Shown: piece by piece, positions 44,340 through 52,803 of the stretch
Layout: the number at the start of each line of letters is the position of its first letter
How positions within the stretch are numbered: the stretch's first letter is position 1
From: DATARR01 sp044868005
GTDB taxonomy: Bacteria > Acidobacteriota > Thermoanaerobaculia > Multivoradales > UBA5704
Assembly: GCA_044868005.1 (NCBI GenBank)
Contig: JBIOVX010000237.1
Coordinates: 1 to 64,000, forward strand
Direction: 5' to 3'
Length of the DNA stretch: 64,000 nucleotides
Notes under the pieces: model-generated
Databases searched by the model: none
Told to the model about the DNA's origin: nothing
The model's input: only the letters and a program-made list of their open reading frames with translations
Translations under genes and position numbers: made by a program

Positions 44340-45181
44340 CCATCCATCCTCGACCTGCGGAACAAGCCGGCGACGAGCGCCATGACGGCGGCGGTGTAGA
44401 GCAGGGCCACTACGAAGGCCTCGGGCTTCTGCGCCAGGTCGAACGAGGCGAACTTGCGCATCGTCAGCACGGAGAGCATCTGCGGCGCCTGGCGGCCGAG
44501 GAGCAGGGGGATCTCGTAGGAGCCCAGCACCAAGACGAAGAGGAGCGCCAGGTTCGTGCCCGCGGCGTGCAGCAGCAGCGGCACCGCCACCCGCCACCGG
44601 CACTGGCGCGAGCTGGCGCCGAGCGAGCGGGCGAGGGCCGCCAGCTCCTCCACCCGCTCGCTCTCGTAGAGCCTGGCGAAGAGCAGGGCGAAGAAGGGAG
44701 CGGCGAGGGCGGTGTGAGTCAGCACGATGCCCACCGCCCAGCGGTCCTGTACCAGGGGGATGAAGCCCGCCGGCCCCCGCAGCAGCCCCAGCCGCAGCAG
44801 GGCCCGCGCCACGACCCCGCCGCCGGTGAGCATCTGGAAGGTGAAGAACGCCGCCACGGCGCCCGGCAACGCCAGCGGCAGGTAGAGGGCGTGCCCGAGC
44901 AGGCCGCGGTCCAGCCGGCCCGGAAAGGCGAGGGTCAGGGCGAGGCCGAGGGCTGCCGTGAGCGCCACCACCGCCGCGGCCACGGCGGCGCTCAGGGCCA
45001 CGGATTCCCAGATCTCCCGGCTGCCCAGCACGGCGAGCCAGGAGCGGGCGGTGAGCCCCTCGCGCAGCAGGCCGGCGAGCCCGAGGCTGTAGAGCAGGGC
45101 GTAGAGGAGGCTCGCCGCGATCGGCAGCACGGCGAGCGCGAGGAACAGCAACAGCCCCAGCGTGCCCGACCTACTTCTCAA
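44336..45181 (-). CDS. ABC transporter permease (first, YnjC N-half-like)
   Basis: A 281-residue membrane protein with about six TM segments. The probable start is TTG at 45181, which overlaps the end of the binding-protein gene by 11 bases. The cytoplasmic EAA-type loop is VEELAALARSLGASSRQCRWRVAVPLLLHAAG. With the next gene it forms the two-subunit pore of the importer; each half has its own EAA loop, as expected. Confidence 0.9.
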   Translation of the reverse strand: MRSRSGTLGLLLFLALAVLPIAASLLYALLYSLGLAGLLREGLTARSWLAVLGSREIWESVALSAAVAAAVVALTAALGLALTLAFPGRLDRGLLGHALYLPLALPGAVAAFFTFQMLTGGGVVARALLRLGLLRGPAGFIPLVQDRWAVGIVLTHTALAAPFFALLFARLYESERVEELAALARSLGASSRQCRWRVAVPLLLHAAGTNLALLFVLVLGSYEIPLLLGRQAPQMLSVLTMRKFASFDLAQKPEAFVVALLYTAAVMALVAGLFRRSRMDG

Positions 45182-46409
45182 GGACCTCTTTCCGGAAGTC
45201 GTCGAACATGCGGATCATGTACTCGGCGGCGGGCTCGCGCAGCGCCTTCGGCAGGATCTCGGACCGCTTCGGCGAGAACCGCCGCTGCGGCACGTTCTCG
45301 AACTTCGTTCGCCACTCGGCGGGCAGGCGGGCGAGGTCGAGCGCCGTGCCGTCTCCCCACACGACCGGCTTGTGCTTCTCGTACTGCGCCTCGGGCGAGA
45401 TGAAGAAGTTCAGCGTCACCAGCGCGCCGGCGAGGTGCGGCGACCGCCTGGCGATCCCCATGTAGTGCGAGTTCAGGATCGTCCCAGAGTCGAGCACGTA
45501 GGCGCGGGAGGTCTCCGGCAGCAGCCCCTGGATCACCTTGTTGTCCACCTCGCCGTCGTTGTTGCTCATGGTGAAGTCCACCTCGCCCGCCGCGAAGAGC
45601 TGGTGGAGCTGGGCGACGCTCGCCGGGAAGGTCTCGCCCCGCTTCCAGAAGTATGGCTTCAGGCCGTTCACCCACTCCCAGAGCTCCGCCGAGACGCGCT
45701 TGTACTTGGCCTCGTCGAACGGCCCGTCGAGCGAGCCCGGACCGCCGGCCATGTCGATCATCAGCGACTTCAGGAAGGTCATGCCGCAGAAGGAGGTGTC
45801 GAAGGTGAAGCGGCCGGGATGCGCCTTCACCCAGGCGGCGAGCTGCCGGCGGTCGCGGGGCGGCTCCTGCACGCGCGCGCCGTCGTAGATGAGCGCGAGC
45901 TGGACGTTGCCCCACGGGCACTCGTATCCTTTCACCTCCTGCTGGAAGTCGTAGCGGATGAAAGGGTTCGTGAAGTCGATGTAGCGGGCGTTGGGGAGCT
46001 TCGCCGTGAACGGGCCGAAGAGGGCGTCGATCTGGCGGAGCTGATAGAAGGTCTCGCCGTTGATCCACATCAGGTCGGTGCCGCTCTGCTCCTTGCCGGC
46101 CTCCATCTCCGTCATCAGCGTGGAGACGATCTGGCTCCCCTGGCCGCTGACGACGTCGAGGTCGATGCCGTGCCGCTGCTTCAGGCGCGGCGACACCCAG
46201 TCGTTCATGTAGGCGTTGATGAACGGGTCGCCCATCCACATGGTCAGCGTGACCTTCTGCCCGCGCGCCTCGCGCTCGATCTCCGCCCAGGGGCGCGAGA
46301 GGAGATCCGCTGCAGTCTTTCCCTTCTCAGGCGCGCTCGGGCCACAACCGGAACAACCGGCGAGGAGGCCGAGGAGGACGGCGAAGGACAGGATGGCAGG
46401 GCGTGTCAC
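45171..46409 (-). CDS. ABC importer substrate-binding lipoprotein, YnjB-like
   Basis: A 412-residue lipoprotein starting at GTG. Lipobox LLGLLAGCSGCG (Cys about residue 19). The mature part follows YnjB: WAEIEREARGQKVTLTMWMGDPFINAYMNDWVSPRLKQ, then GTDLMWINGETFYQLRQ. It captures the substrate in the periplasm for the two permeases and the ATPase downstream. Its start lies 7 bases after the stop of a kdpD remnant, so the kdp decay reached right up to this gene. Confidence 0.9.
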   Translation of the reverse strand: MTRPAILSFAVLLGLLAGCSGCGPSAPEKGKTAADLLSRPWAEIEREARGQKVTLTMWMGDPFINAYMNDWVSPRLKQRHGIDLDVVSGQGSQIVSTLMTEMEAGKEQSGTDLMWINGETFYQLRQIDALFGPFTAKLPNARYIDFTNPFIRYDFQQEVKGYECPWGNVQLALIYDGARVQEPPRDRRQLAAWVKAHPGRFTFDTSFCGMTFLKSLMIDMAGGPGSLDGPFDEAKYKRVSAELWEWVNGLKPYFWKRGETFPASVAQLHQLFAAGEVDFTMSNNDGEVDNKVIQGLLPETSRAYVLDSGTILNSHYMGIARRSPHLAGALVTLNFFISPEAQYEKHKPVVWGDGTALDLARLPAEWRTKFENVPQRRFSPKRSEILPKALREPAAEYMIRMFDDFRKEVLEK

Positions 46410-46415
46410 GCCTCG

Positions 46416-46547
46416 CTACTCTACAGCCAAGGCGATCTGATTGGCGAACGCCTCCAGAAGGTGGAGCTGCTCGGGGGAGACGAGCCACTGCGGGTCCGCC
46501 GGATGGACGCCGAGCACGCCGACGCCGGTGAGGTGCGCAAAGCCTCT
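46416..46547 (-). pseudogene. kdpD remnant (GAF-domain end)
   Basis: Read on the minus strand, these bases encode KRGFAHLTGVGVLGV, then HPADPQWLVSPEQLHLLEA and FANQIALAVE before a stop. In intact KdpD sensors this stretch sits at the end of the GAF domain, just before the histidine kinase helices. There is no start codon or kinase part, so it is a fragment. The intact KdpD-like kinase at 49668 lacks a GAF domain, so this is not a copy of it. Confidence 0.75.
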
Positions 46548-46548
46548 C

Positions 46549-46851
46549 TTACTGGGTGATGCGGATGACTAGCCAGTCGGAGAGGACTCGGGCGCCGCCG
46601 GCGACCGAGCCGTGGTCGCTTCCGCGCTCGCAGATCACCGGCGTGCTCTCGCCGCCGACCGCGGGCTCGTTGACCAGGGCGACACCCTCGATCACCTCGC
46701 CGTCTCCCGGCACGACGTCGCCCGCTTCGACGAGTACGTAATCTCCTTGGTATAGATCAGTCGAGGCAATCGGCGTGTAGGTGGCATCGTGCCGCGGCTC
46801 CCAGAGCTGCTTGGCGATCCTGGTACGGCGGGTCGTGGCTGGCATACCCAA
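46549..46851 (-). pseudogene. kdpB remnant (actuator domain of K+-ATPase)
   Basis: A 100-residue open stretch matching the actuator region of KdpB: LYQGDYVLVEAGDVVPGDG, EVIEGVALVNEPAVGGES, then VAGGARVLSDWLVI. KdpB normally has about 680 residues; membrane, phosphorylation and nucleotide domains are absent. The conserved TGES is GGES here. Gene order KdpB then KdpD on one strand equals that of a kdp operon, with kdpC missing between them, so the operon has collapsed by deletion. Confidence 0.82.
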
Positions 46852-46954
46852 AGCATCGAAGACCGCGCCTTAGGAAGTCCGCAGGAAGATCGAAAGATTT
46901 TCTAAAGATTTTTCCGCTTGGGCTGAAAACGATTGACGTTGGCTCGGCCTGCGC

Positions 46955-48976
46955 ATGAGGATTCCCCTACAGATGATCGAAATGGAGACAGACCTAAGGC
47001 TGCAGGAAGAAAAGCTCACGGATCGGGTCAAACGGGCGATCCTGGGCGCCCCGCGCGACGTCGCCGACACCTCCCACCTGCACAAGATGTCGCTCATCGC
47101 CTTCTTGGCCTGGGTGGGCCTGGGCGCGGACGGCCTCTCCTCTTCGGCCTACGGTCCGGAAGAAGCGTTCCTGGCGCTCGGCGAGCAGACCTACCTCGCC
47201 GTGGGTCTCGCCATCGCCACGGCGCTGACCGTCTTCATCATCTCCACGTCCTATACGCGCATCATCGAGCAATTCCCCACCGGCGGCGGCGGCTACGTGG
47301 TGGCCTCGCACCTGCTCGGACCGCGGATCGGCGTCGTCTCCGGCTGCGCGCTGGTGGTGGACTACGTGCTCACCATCACCGTCTCCATCGCCGGCAGCGG
47401 CAACGCCATCTTCAGCTTCCTGCCTCCGCACGCGGCGGTCTGGAAGCTGCCGGCCGAGTTCGCGGCCATCGCCCTGCTGATCACGCTCAATTTGCGCGGC
47501 GTCAAGGAGTCGGTGCAAGCGTTGCTGCCGGTCTTCCTGGTCTTTCTCGGCACTCACGCGCTGCTCATCGGCTGGGCGGTGCTCAGCCATGCGAACGACG
47601 TTCCGGAGGTCTCGCACCGGCTGCACCAGGGCTTCTCCTCGGGGCTCACGACGCTGGGCCTGGGAGGCATGGCGCTGCTGCTGATACGCGCCTACGCCCT
47701 CGGCGGCGGCACCTACACGGGCATCGAGGCGGTGTCGAACGGCTTGCAGATCATGCGCGAGCCGCGGGTCGCCACCGGCAAGCGCACGATGGCCTACATG
47801 GCGCTCTCCCTGGCGCTGACGGCGGGAGGCATCCTGATCGGCTACCTGTTGCTCAACGTACAGCACGTGCCGGGCAAGACCATGAACGCCGTGCTCTCCG
47901 AGCGGGTCTTCGGGAGCTGGCAGCTCGCCGGGATGCCCGCGGGCTACTGGCTGGTGCTGACGACTCTGATCTCCGAAGGGCTGCTGCTGGTGGTGGCGGC
48001 GCAGGCGGGGTTCATCGACGGTCCGCGGGTGATGGCGAACATGGCGGTGGATTCCTACCTGCCGCACCGCTTCGCCGCCCTCTCCGAGCAGCTCACCATG
48101 CAGAACGGCGTGGTGCTGATGGGGCTCGCGGCGCTGGCCATGCTCGCCTATACCCGCGGCAACATCCAGATCCTCATCTACATGTATTCCATCAACGTGT
48201 TTCTCACCTTCTCGCTGTCACAGCTCGCCATGACCCGCTTCTGGAAGCGCCACCGCGCGGCCCCGGACCGCAAGCGGAACCTGGGCGTGCACCTCGTGGC
48301 GCTGGTGCTGTGCGCGTCCATCCTGGTGATCACGGTGATCGAGCGCTTCACCCACGGCGGCTGGGTCACCGTCCTGCTGACGTCGCTCTTCGTGCTGGTC
48401 TGCTACGCCATCCACCGCCACTACCGCAAATCCGCCGAGGGCCTGCGGCAGCTCGACGACATCCTCGCCACGCTGCCGCAGACCGGCGAGACGAGCCCCA
48501 AGAGCCTGGATCCCAAGGCGCCCACGGCGGTCCTGCTGGTGAGCTCCTACAGCGGCTTCGGCATCCACACGCTGTTGTCGATCCTGCGCTTCTTCCCGGG
48601 CCTCTACAAGCAGTTCATTTTCGTCTCGGTGGCCGTGGTGGACTCCGGCTCGTTCAAAGGCAAGGAGGAGATCGAGGACCTGCAGCGGAGCACGGAAGCC
48701 GATCTCGCCAGGTACGTCGAGGTGGCGCGCCGCATGGGCTTCGCCGCGGACGCCGTCTGGAGCGTGGGCATCGAAGTCGTCGCGGAGGCCGCGGCCCTCT
48801 GCCAGCAGATCGCCAAGCTCCACCCGCGCGCGACGTTCTTCACCGGCAAGCTGGTCTTCCAGCGCGAGCGGTTCTTCTACGGCCTGCTGCACAACGAGAC
48901 GTCGAAGATCATCCAGCGCCGCCTGCAATGGGTGGGCGTGCCGATGGTGGTGCTGCCGATCCGGGCGAAGGTTTAA
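46955..48976 (+). CDS. KimA-like APC-family permease, probable K+ importer
   Basis: A 673-residue permease. The N-terminal APC fold has about 12 TM segments, with GLGADGLSSSAYGPEEAFLAL and FPTGGGGYVVASHLLGPRIGVVSGCALVVDYVLTIT, typical of KimA/YdaO-type proteins. A C-terminal cytoplasmic domain (about 520-673: LLVSSYSGFGIHTLLSILRFFPGLYKQF) resembles the Usp-like regulatory part of KimA. KimA is a K+/H+ symporter. Context supports potassium: KdpDE-type genes converge on it and kdp remnants lie upstream. The start could also be ATG 46982. Confidence 0.8.
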   Translation: MRIPLQMIEMETDLRLQEEKLTDRVKRAILGAPRDVADTSHLHKMSLIAFLAWVGLGADGLSSSAYGPEEAFLALGEQTYLAVGLAIATALTVFIISTSYTRIIEQFPTGGGGYVVASHLLGPRIGVVSGCALVVDYVLTITVSIAGSGNAIFSFLPPHAAVWKLPAEFAAIALLITLNLRGVKESVQALLPVFLVFLGTHALLIGWAVLSHANDVPEVSHRLHQGFSSGLTTLGLGGMALLLIRAYALGGGTYTGIEAVSNGLQIMREPRVATGKRTMAYMALSLALTAGGILIGYLLLNVQHVPGKTMNAVLSERVFGSWQLAGMPAGYWLVLTTLISEGLLLVVAAQAGFIDGPRVMANMAVDSYLPHRFAALSEQLTMQNGVVLMGLAALAMLAYTRGNIQILIYMYSINVFLTFSLSQLAMTRFWKRHRAAPDRKRNLGVHLVALVLCASILVITVIERFTHGGWVTVLLTSLFVLVCYAIHRHYRKSAEGLRQLDDILATLPQTGETSPKSLDPKAPTAVLLVSSYSGFGIHTLLSILRFFPGLYKQFIFVSVAVVDSGSFKGKEEIEDLQRSTEADLARYVEVARRMGFAADAVWSVGIEVVAEAAALCQQIAKLHPRATFFTGKLVFQRERFFYGLLHNETSKIIQRRLQWVGVPMVVLPIRAKV

Positions 48977-49671
48977 TCTTCCAACTCCGCCAGAAACCGA
49001 TACCCCACCCAAGGCTCGGTGCCGATATACCGCGGGTTCGCCGGATCGGGCTCCAGCTTGCGGCGCAGCGAGCCGACGTGCACGCGGACGGTGTCGTTGG
49101 TGGTGGCGGGCGCTCCCTTCCAGACCGTGTCGATGATCTGGCGCAGGGTCACCGGCCGGCCGGCCTGGCTCGCCAGCAGCTCGAGGATGGCGAGCTCGGT
49201 CGGCGTCAGGTGGATCTCCTGGCCGTCGCGGATCACGGTGCGGCGGCCGCGGTCGATGTCGAGGCCGGGAAAGCGGAGCACCTCGGGCGCCGTTCCGGCG
49301 CCGCTGCGCCGGAGCTGCGTCCGCACGCGGGCGAGCAGTTCGCGGAGGGAAAAGGGCTTGGTCACGTAGTCGTCCGCGCCGAGATCGAGGGCGCGCACCT
49401 TGTCCTCCTCCTCGCCGCGCACGGAGAGGACGAGCACCGGCGTCGCGTCCACCCGGCGCACGGCGGCGAGGAGCGCGAAGCCGTCCGCCCGCGGCATGGC
49501 GAGATCGGTGATCACCAGGTCCGGCCGCCGCTCCTCGAAGAGGGCCTTGCCTTCGATGCCGTCCGCAGCCGAGATCGCGTCGTAGCCGGCGAGGGCCAGT
49601 TCGCGGCTCAGCGCCTGGCGGATGGACGGATCGTCGTCGACGACCAGGATCAGCGGAGTGCCTCGGCTCAC
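48973..49671 (-). CDS. kdpE: KdpE-like OmpR-family response regulator
   Basis: A 232-residue regulator starting at GTG, overlapping the kinase stop by 4 bases. Receiver: ILVVDDDPSIRQAL, phosphorylated Asp in LVITDLAMPRADG (about residue 57), Ser in VLSVRGEEEDKV and Lys in YVTKPF. The DNA-binding winged helix has LTPTELAILELLASQAGRPVTLRQI and DTVRVHVGSLRRKLEPDPANPRYIGTEPWVGYRF, very like KdpE. It normally switches on kdpFABC under K+ limitation; here the KimA-like gene is the obvious remaining target. Confidence 0.88.
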   Translation of the reverse strand: MSRGTPLILVVDDDPSIRQALSRELALAGYDAISAADGIEGKALFEERRPDLVITDLAMPRADGFALLAAVRRVDATPVLVLSVRGEEEDKVRALDLGADDYVTKPFSLRELLARVRTQLRRSGAGTAPEVLRFPGLDIDRGRRTVIRDGQEIHLTPTELAILELLASQAGRPVTLRQIIDTVWKGAPATTNDTVRVHVGSLRRKLEPDPANPRYIGTEPWVGYRFLAELED

Positions 49672-50807
49672 GCGGTTACCTCTTCCCGCTCCGGCGCGGC
49701 GGGCAGCTCCAGACGCGCGATGGTGCCGCCGTCCGGATGGTCGAGCAGCGCCAGCGAGCCGCCGTTGGCTTCGGCGAAGCTGGCGGCGATGCGCAGGCCC
49801 AGGCCGCCCGAGACGCTGTCGCCCGTTCCACGCTCGGCGGGCCGCAGGTCGCGCGGACTTTCGAGCATACGGCGGATCGCGGACGGCACGCCCGGACCGC
49901 GGTCCCGCACCTCGAGGCGGACTCGCCCCGGCGCCTTGGGATCGGCGGCGGCGGCGAGCTCCAGCGGCTGATCCGCGGGCGTGAAGCGCGCCGCGTTCTC
50001 CAGCAGGTTGACGACGATCTCCAGCGCCAGCGAAGGATCCGCCCAGGCGTCGGGGCAGTGCGGCTCCACCTGCACCTTGACCGGCCGGCCGGCGAGGATC
50101 AGCGACAGTGCTTCCTGCGCGGCGCGGAACAGCGCCGACGGCGGAACTTCCTCGGGATGTGGCCGCGCGAGCCCGGCTTCCAGGCGGGCCAGGGCGAGAA
50201 GGTTGTCGATCCGCCGCGCCAGGCGGGCATGCTCCAGCGACAGCACCCGCACGCTGGCGAGGGCCTCCGGCCGGTCTCCGAGCTGCCAGTCGAGACTTTC
50301 GATCTCCAGGCGCATGGCCGTCAGCGGCGTGCGCAGATCGTGCGAGACGGCCCGCAGCAGCGAGGTCTTGAGCGCGTCGCTCTCGCGCACGGCCGCGAGG
50401 TGCGCCGCTTCGTTGACGAGGCGCGCGCGTTCCTCGTAGAGGGCCTCCACCTCGCGCTGCCGCCGCTGCGCCTCCTCGGCCCTGCGGCGCGCGGTGGTCA
50501 CCAGGCGGCTGGCGAACGTGGAGGCGACGAGGAAGGAGAACAGCGCGACCCAGTTGGCGGGCTCGGCGATCGCCAGCGTGCCGTGGGGCGGAAAAAAGTA
50601 GTAGTTGAAGCACAGCGCCGCCGCCACCGAGGCGACGGCCCCCACGGCCCAGCCTCCCCACGCAGCGAGCGCCAGGACGGCCAGCAGATAGAGAAACCCC
50701 GCCGTCGTGGCGTTCGCGCCGCTGGCCTTACCGACCAGGGTGACCAGGGTGACGGCGAACGGCAAGGCGATCCAGGGGAGGGCGCGCTGGCGGCGGTTCG
50801 AGGCCAT
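49668..50807 (-). CDS. kdpD: KdpD-like sensor histidine kinase, short form
   Basis: A 379-residue kinase. Four TM segments in the DUF4118 pattern (about 10-95, with AALCFNYYFFPPHGTLAIAEPANWVALF) lead through a coiled coil into HisKA with RAVSHDLRTPLTAM (about residue 160) and HATPase with LLENAARFTPADQ and GGLGLRIAASFAEANGG. The N-terminal KdpD and Usp domains and the GAF domain of full-length KdpD (about 900 residues) are missing. TAGACT lies 10 nt before the ATG with no Shine-Dalgarno sequence. Confidence 0.88.
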   Translation of the reverse strand: MASNRRQRALPWIALPFAVTLVTLVGKASGANATTAGFLYLLAVLALAAWGGWAVGAVASVAAALCFNYYFFPPHGTLAIAEPANWVALFSFLVASTFASRLVTTARRRAEEAQRRQREVEALYEERARLVNEAAHLAAVRESDALKTSLLRAVSHDLRTPLTAMRLEIESLDWQLGDRPEALASVRVLSLEHARLARRIDNLLALARLEAGLARPHPEEVPPSALFRAAQEALSLILAGRPVKVQVEPHCPDAWADPSLALEIVVNLLENAARFTPADQPLELAAAADPKAPGRVRLEVRDRGPGVPSAIRRMLESPRDLRPAERGTGDSVSGGLGLRIAASFAEANGGSLALLDHPDGGTIARLELPAAPEREEVTA

Positions 50808-50817
50808 GATTCGCAGC

Positions 50818-50846
50818 AGTCTACTCCCGACTTTCGGTGATACCCT
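50818..50846. promoter_or_regulatory. Divergent -10 boxes for kdpD and the TPP decarboxylase
   Basis: On the minus strand TAGACT (50823-50818) is 10 nt before the kdpD ATG; on the plus strand GATACCCT (50839-50846) is 12 nt before the decarboxylase ATG. The two start codons are 51 bases apart and neither has a Shine-Dalgarno sequence. Confidence 0.45.
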
Positions 50847-50858
50847 CTTGCCGCAGCC

Positions 50859-51371
50859 ATGCCCGTCTCGGCGACCAATTCGCAGATCGTCTACGACACC
50901 CTGAAGGCCTGCGGGATCCGGCTGCTCTCCGTGCTGCCCGAGACGTGGCTCGTCCATCTGGTGGGTCTGGCCGAGGAGGATCCCGAGATGGTCCTCGTGC
51001 GGCTCGCCAAGGAAGAGGAGGGCGTGGGTATCTCGGCCGGGGCGCATCTTTCCGGCGTCAAGTCGGCCATGCTGATGCAGAACCACGGCCTGCTGGCGAG
51101 CATCAACGGCATCGTCTCGCTCGCCCAGCTCTACCGCATTCCGCTCCTCATGCTGGTGAGCCACCGCGGCGGCTTCGGCGAGGAGCATCCCTGGCAGACC
51201 GAGGGCGGCGGCGTCACCGAGCACGTGCTCGACGCGCTGCGCATCCCGTATCTCATGCTGGACGCTCCGGGGCACGTGGCCGAGCGCATGCGCCAGGCCC
51301 AGGTGCTGGCCGAGGCGAGCCTGCGGCCCGTGGCGCTGCTGCTCTGCCGCAGCCTGATGTGGGAGGAGTGA
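50859..51371 (+). CDS. TPP-dependent decarboxylase, alpha (N-terminal) subunit
   Basis: A 170-residue protein with the N-terminal TPP-binding fold of split decarboxylases such as sulfopyruvate decarboxylase ComD. The cofactor-activating Glu is probably in LAKEEEGVGISAGAHLSG (about residue 53), and AMLMQNHGLLASINGIVSLAQLYRIPLLMLVSHRG is the usual pyrimidine-side block. It overlaps the beta subunit by one base (TGATG). The substrate is unknown; a small 2-oxo acid is likely. Confidence 0.85.
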   Translation: MPVSATNSQIVYDTLKACGIRLLSVLPETWLVHLVGLAEEDPEMVLVRLAKEEEGVGISAGAHLSGVKSAMLMQNHGLLASINGIVSLAQLYRIPLLMLVSHRGGFGEEHPWQTEGGGVTEHVLDALRIPYLMLDAPGHVAERMRQAQVLAEASLRPVALLLCRSLMWEE

Positions 51372-51952
51372 TGCTTCGCGTCGACGCCATGAAGGCCATC
51401 TATCCGGAGCTCTCCTGCTGCGTGGTGGTGACCAACATGGGAGCCGCTCCGGCCGAGCTGTTCTCGCTGGGTCACCAGCCGGGCTTCTTCTACCTCTGGC
51501 ACTCCATGGGCCTCGCGTCTTCGGTGGGGCTGGGCATCGCCCTCAGCCGGCCGGAGCTGCAGGTGATCGTGATCGACGGCGACGGCTCGCTGCTGATGAA
51601 CCTGGGGAGCCTCACCACGCTCGCCCGCCACAAGCCCGCGAACCTCATCCACGTCGTCTTCGACAACGAGGTCCTGCTCTCCGTGGGCCGCAGCTTCACC
51701 ACCGCCACGGCCACGGGCAGCGATCTCGCCGCCATGGCCGCCGGCGCCGGCATTTCACGTACGGGCACCTATCGCACGGAAGAGGAGCTCCGCCGCGGCT
51801 TCCTCGAAGCTCTCGCCGCGCGCGAGTTGGCGCTGCTGGTGGCCAAGGTGGAGCCCCAGGGGCCGGCGAGCTATTTCATCGACCTGCACTTCCTCGAGAG
51901 CCGCTTCCAGTTTCAACGCCACTTGCGCAGCCTCGCCGCGGCGCAAGGATAA
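51371..51952 (+). CDS. TPP-dependent decarboxylase, beta (C-terminal) subunit
   Basis: A 193-residue protein with the diphosphate-binding half of TPP enzymes: IDGDGSLLMNLGSLTTLA is the GDG...N signature (about residue 71). Preceding FFYLWHSMGLASSVGLGIAL and following IHVVFDNEVLLSVG are typical of ComE and phosphonopyruvate decarboxylases. With the alpha subunit it forms the active site at their interface. The next gene, a cyclase-family hydrolase, begins 12 bases later, so three steps may be coupled. Confidence 0.87.
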   Translation: MLRVDAMKAIYPELSCCVVVTNMGAAPAELFSLGHQPGFFYLWHSMGLASSVGLGIALSRPELQVIVIDGDGSLLMNLGSLTTLARHKPANLIHVVFDNEVLLSVGRSFTTATATGSDLAAMAAGAGISRTGTYRTEEELRRGFLEALAARELALLVAKVEPQGPASYFIDLHFLESRFQFQRHLRSLAAAQG

Positions 51953-51964
51953 GGAGACCACCCG

Positions 51965-52741
51965 ATGAGCATCCTCCAGCAGCTCGTCGCCGAACTCGAC
52001 GCCGGACGCGTCAAGGTCGTCGATCTCACCCAGCCGCTCGGTCCGGACACGCCGGTGATCGGCCTGCCGCCGATCTTCGCATCCTCGCCCGGCGTGACGA
52101 TGGAGGTGATCTCCCGCTACGACGACAAGGGTCCGGCCTGGTACTGGAACACCCTCCATCTCGGCGAGCACACGGGCACGCACTTCGACGCGCCCATTCA
52201 CTGGATCACCGGCAAGGACCTGCCGGACAACGCCTGCGACACCATCCCGGCCCACCGCTTCATCGGTCCCGCCTGCGTGATCGACGTCACCGCCGACGTC
52301 GAAGCGAACGCGGACTTCCTCCTCACCCGCGAGCGCATCCTCGCCTGGGAGCAGAAGCACAGCCGCATCCCTCGCGGCGCGTGGGTGCTGCTGCGCACCG
52401 GCTGGAGCCGGCGCACCGATCCAAAAGAATTCCTCAACGTCGGCGCCGACGGTCCGCACAGCCCGGGGTTTCACAAGGATGCAACGATTTTTCTCGCCGA
52501 GGAGCGGGACATCCTCGGCGTCGGCGTCGAGACCGTAGGCACGGACGCCGGACAAGCCGGCGGCTTCGATCCACCCTTTCCCAATCACACCCTGATGCAC
52601 GGAGCCGGCAAGTTCGGCCTCGCCAGTCTGCGCAATCTCGACCAGCTCCCGGCGACGGGAGCCGTCGTCATCGCCGCGCCGCTGAAGATCGTCAACGGCA
52701 GCGGCAGTCCGCTGCGGGTGTTGGCGCTGGTGGGGGAGTAA
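51965..52741 (+). CDS. Cyclase family metal-dependent hydrolase (PF04199, KynB-like)
   Basis: A 258-residue enzyme. The metal motif HLGEHTGTHFDAPIHW (about residues 64-79) has the His and Asp ligands of kynurenine formamidase-like cyclases, and further support comes from WVLLRTGW, GVGVETVGTDAG and NHTLMHGAGKF. AAGGAGA is just before the ATG. It is the third gene of the operon with a split TPP decarboxylase; tryptophan degradation genes are not seen, so the substrate is open. Bases 52597-52659 are copied at 53688-53750. Confidence 0.9.
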   Translation: MSILQQLVAELDAGRVKVVDLTQPLGPDTPVIGLPPIFASSPGVTMEVISRYDDKGPAWYWNTLHLGEHTGTHFDAPIHWITGKDLPDNACDTIPAHRFIGPACVIDVTADVEANADFLLTRERILAWEQKHSRIPRGAWVLLRTGWSRRTDPKEFLNVGADGPHSPGFHKDATIFLAEERDILGVGVETVGTDAGQAGGFDPPFPNHTLMHGAGKFGLASLRNLDQLPATGAVVIAAPLKIVNGSGSPLRVLALVGE

Positions 52742-52786
52742 ATCCGGCCGGCGACGCTTGCTAAAGAAGTGACCTCCGCGATCGGT

Positions 52787-52794
52787 GATACCCT
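52787..52794 (+). promoter_or_regulatory. Probable -10 box of the mntA gene, leaderless type
   Basis: GATACCCT is 9 nt before the ATG at 52804 with no Shine-Dalgarno sequence. The stretch CGGTGATACCCT is shared with the promoter at 50835-50846. Confidence 0.45.
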
Positions 52795-52803
52795 GTCGTA
52801 GCC

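Noticed and set aside
46549..46851. Functional small protein instead of a kdpB remnant
   Set aside because: The sequence matches only the actuator part of KdpB, lacks every other domain, has lost the TGES motif and sits next to a kdpD fragment.
46933..49971. Open frame of 1012 codons on the plus strand
   Set aside because: It overlaps the KimA-like gene in another frame; composition is Arg/Gly/Ala-rich with no hydrophobic segments, so it is not a gene.
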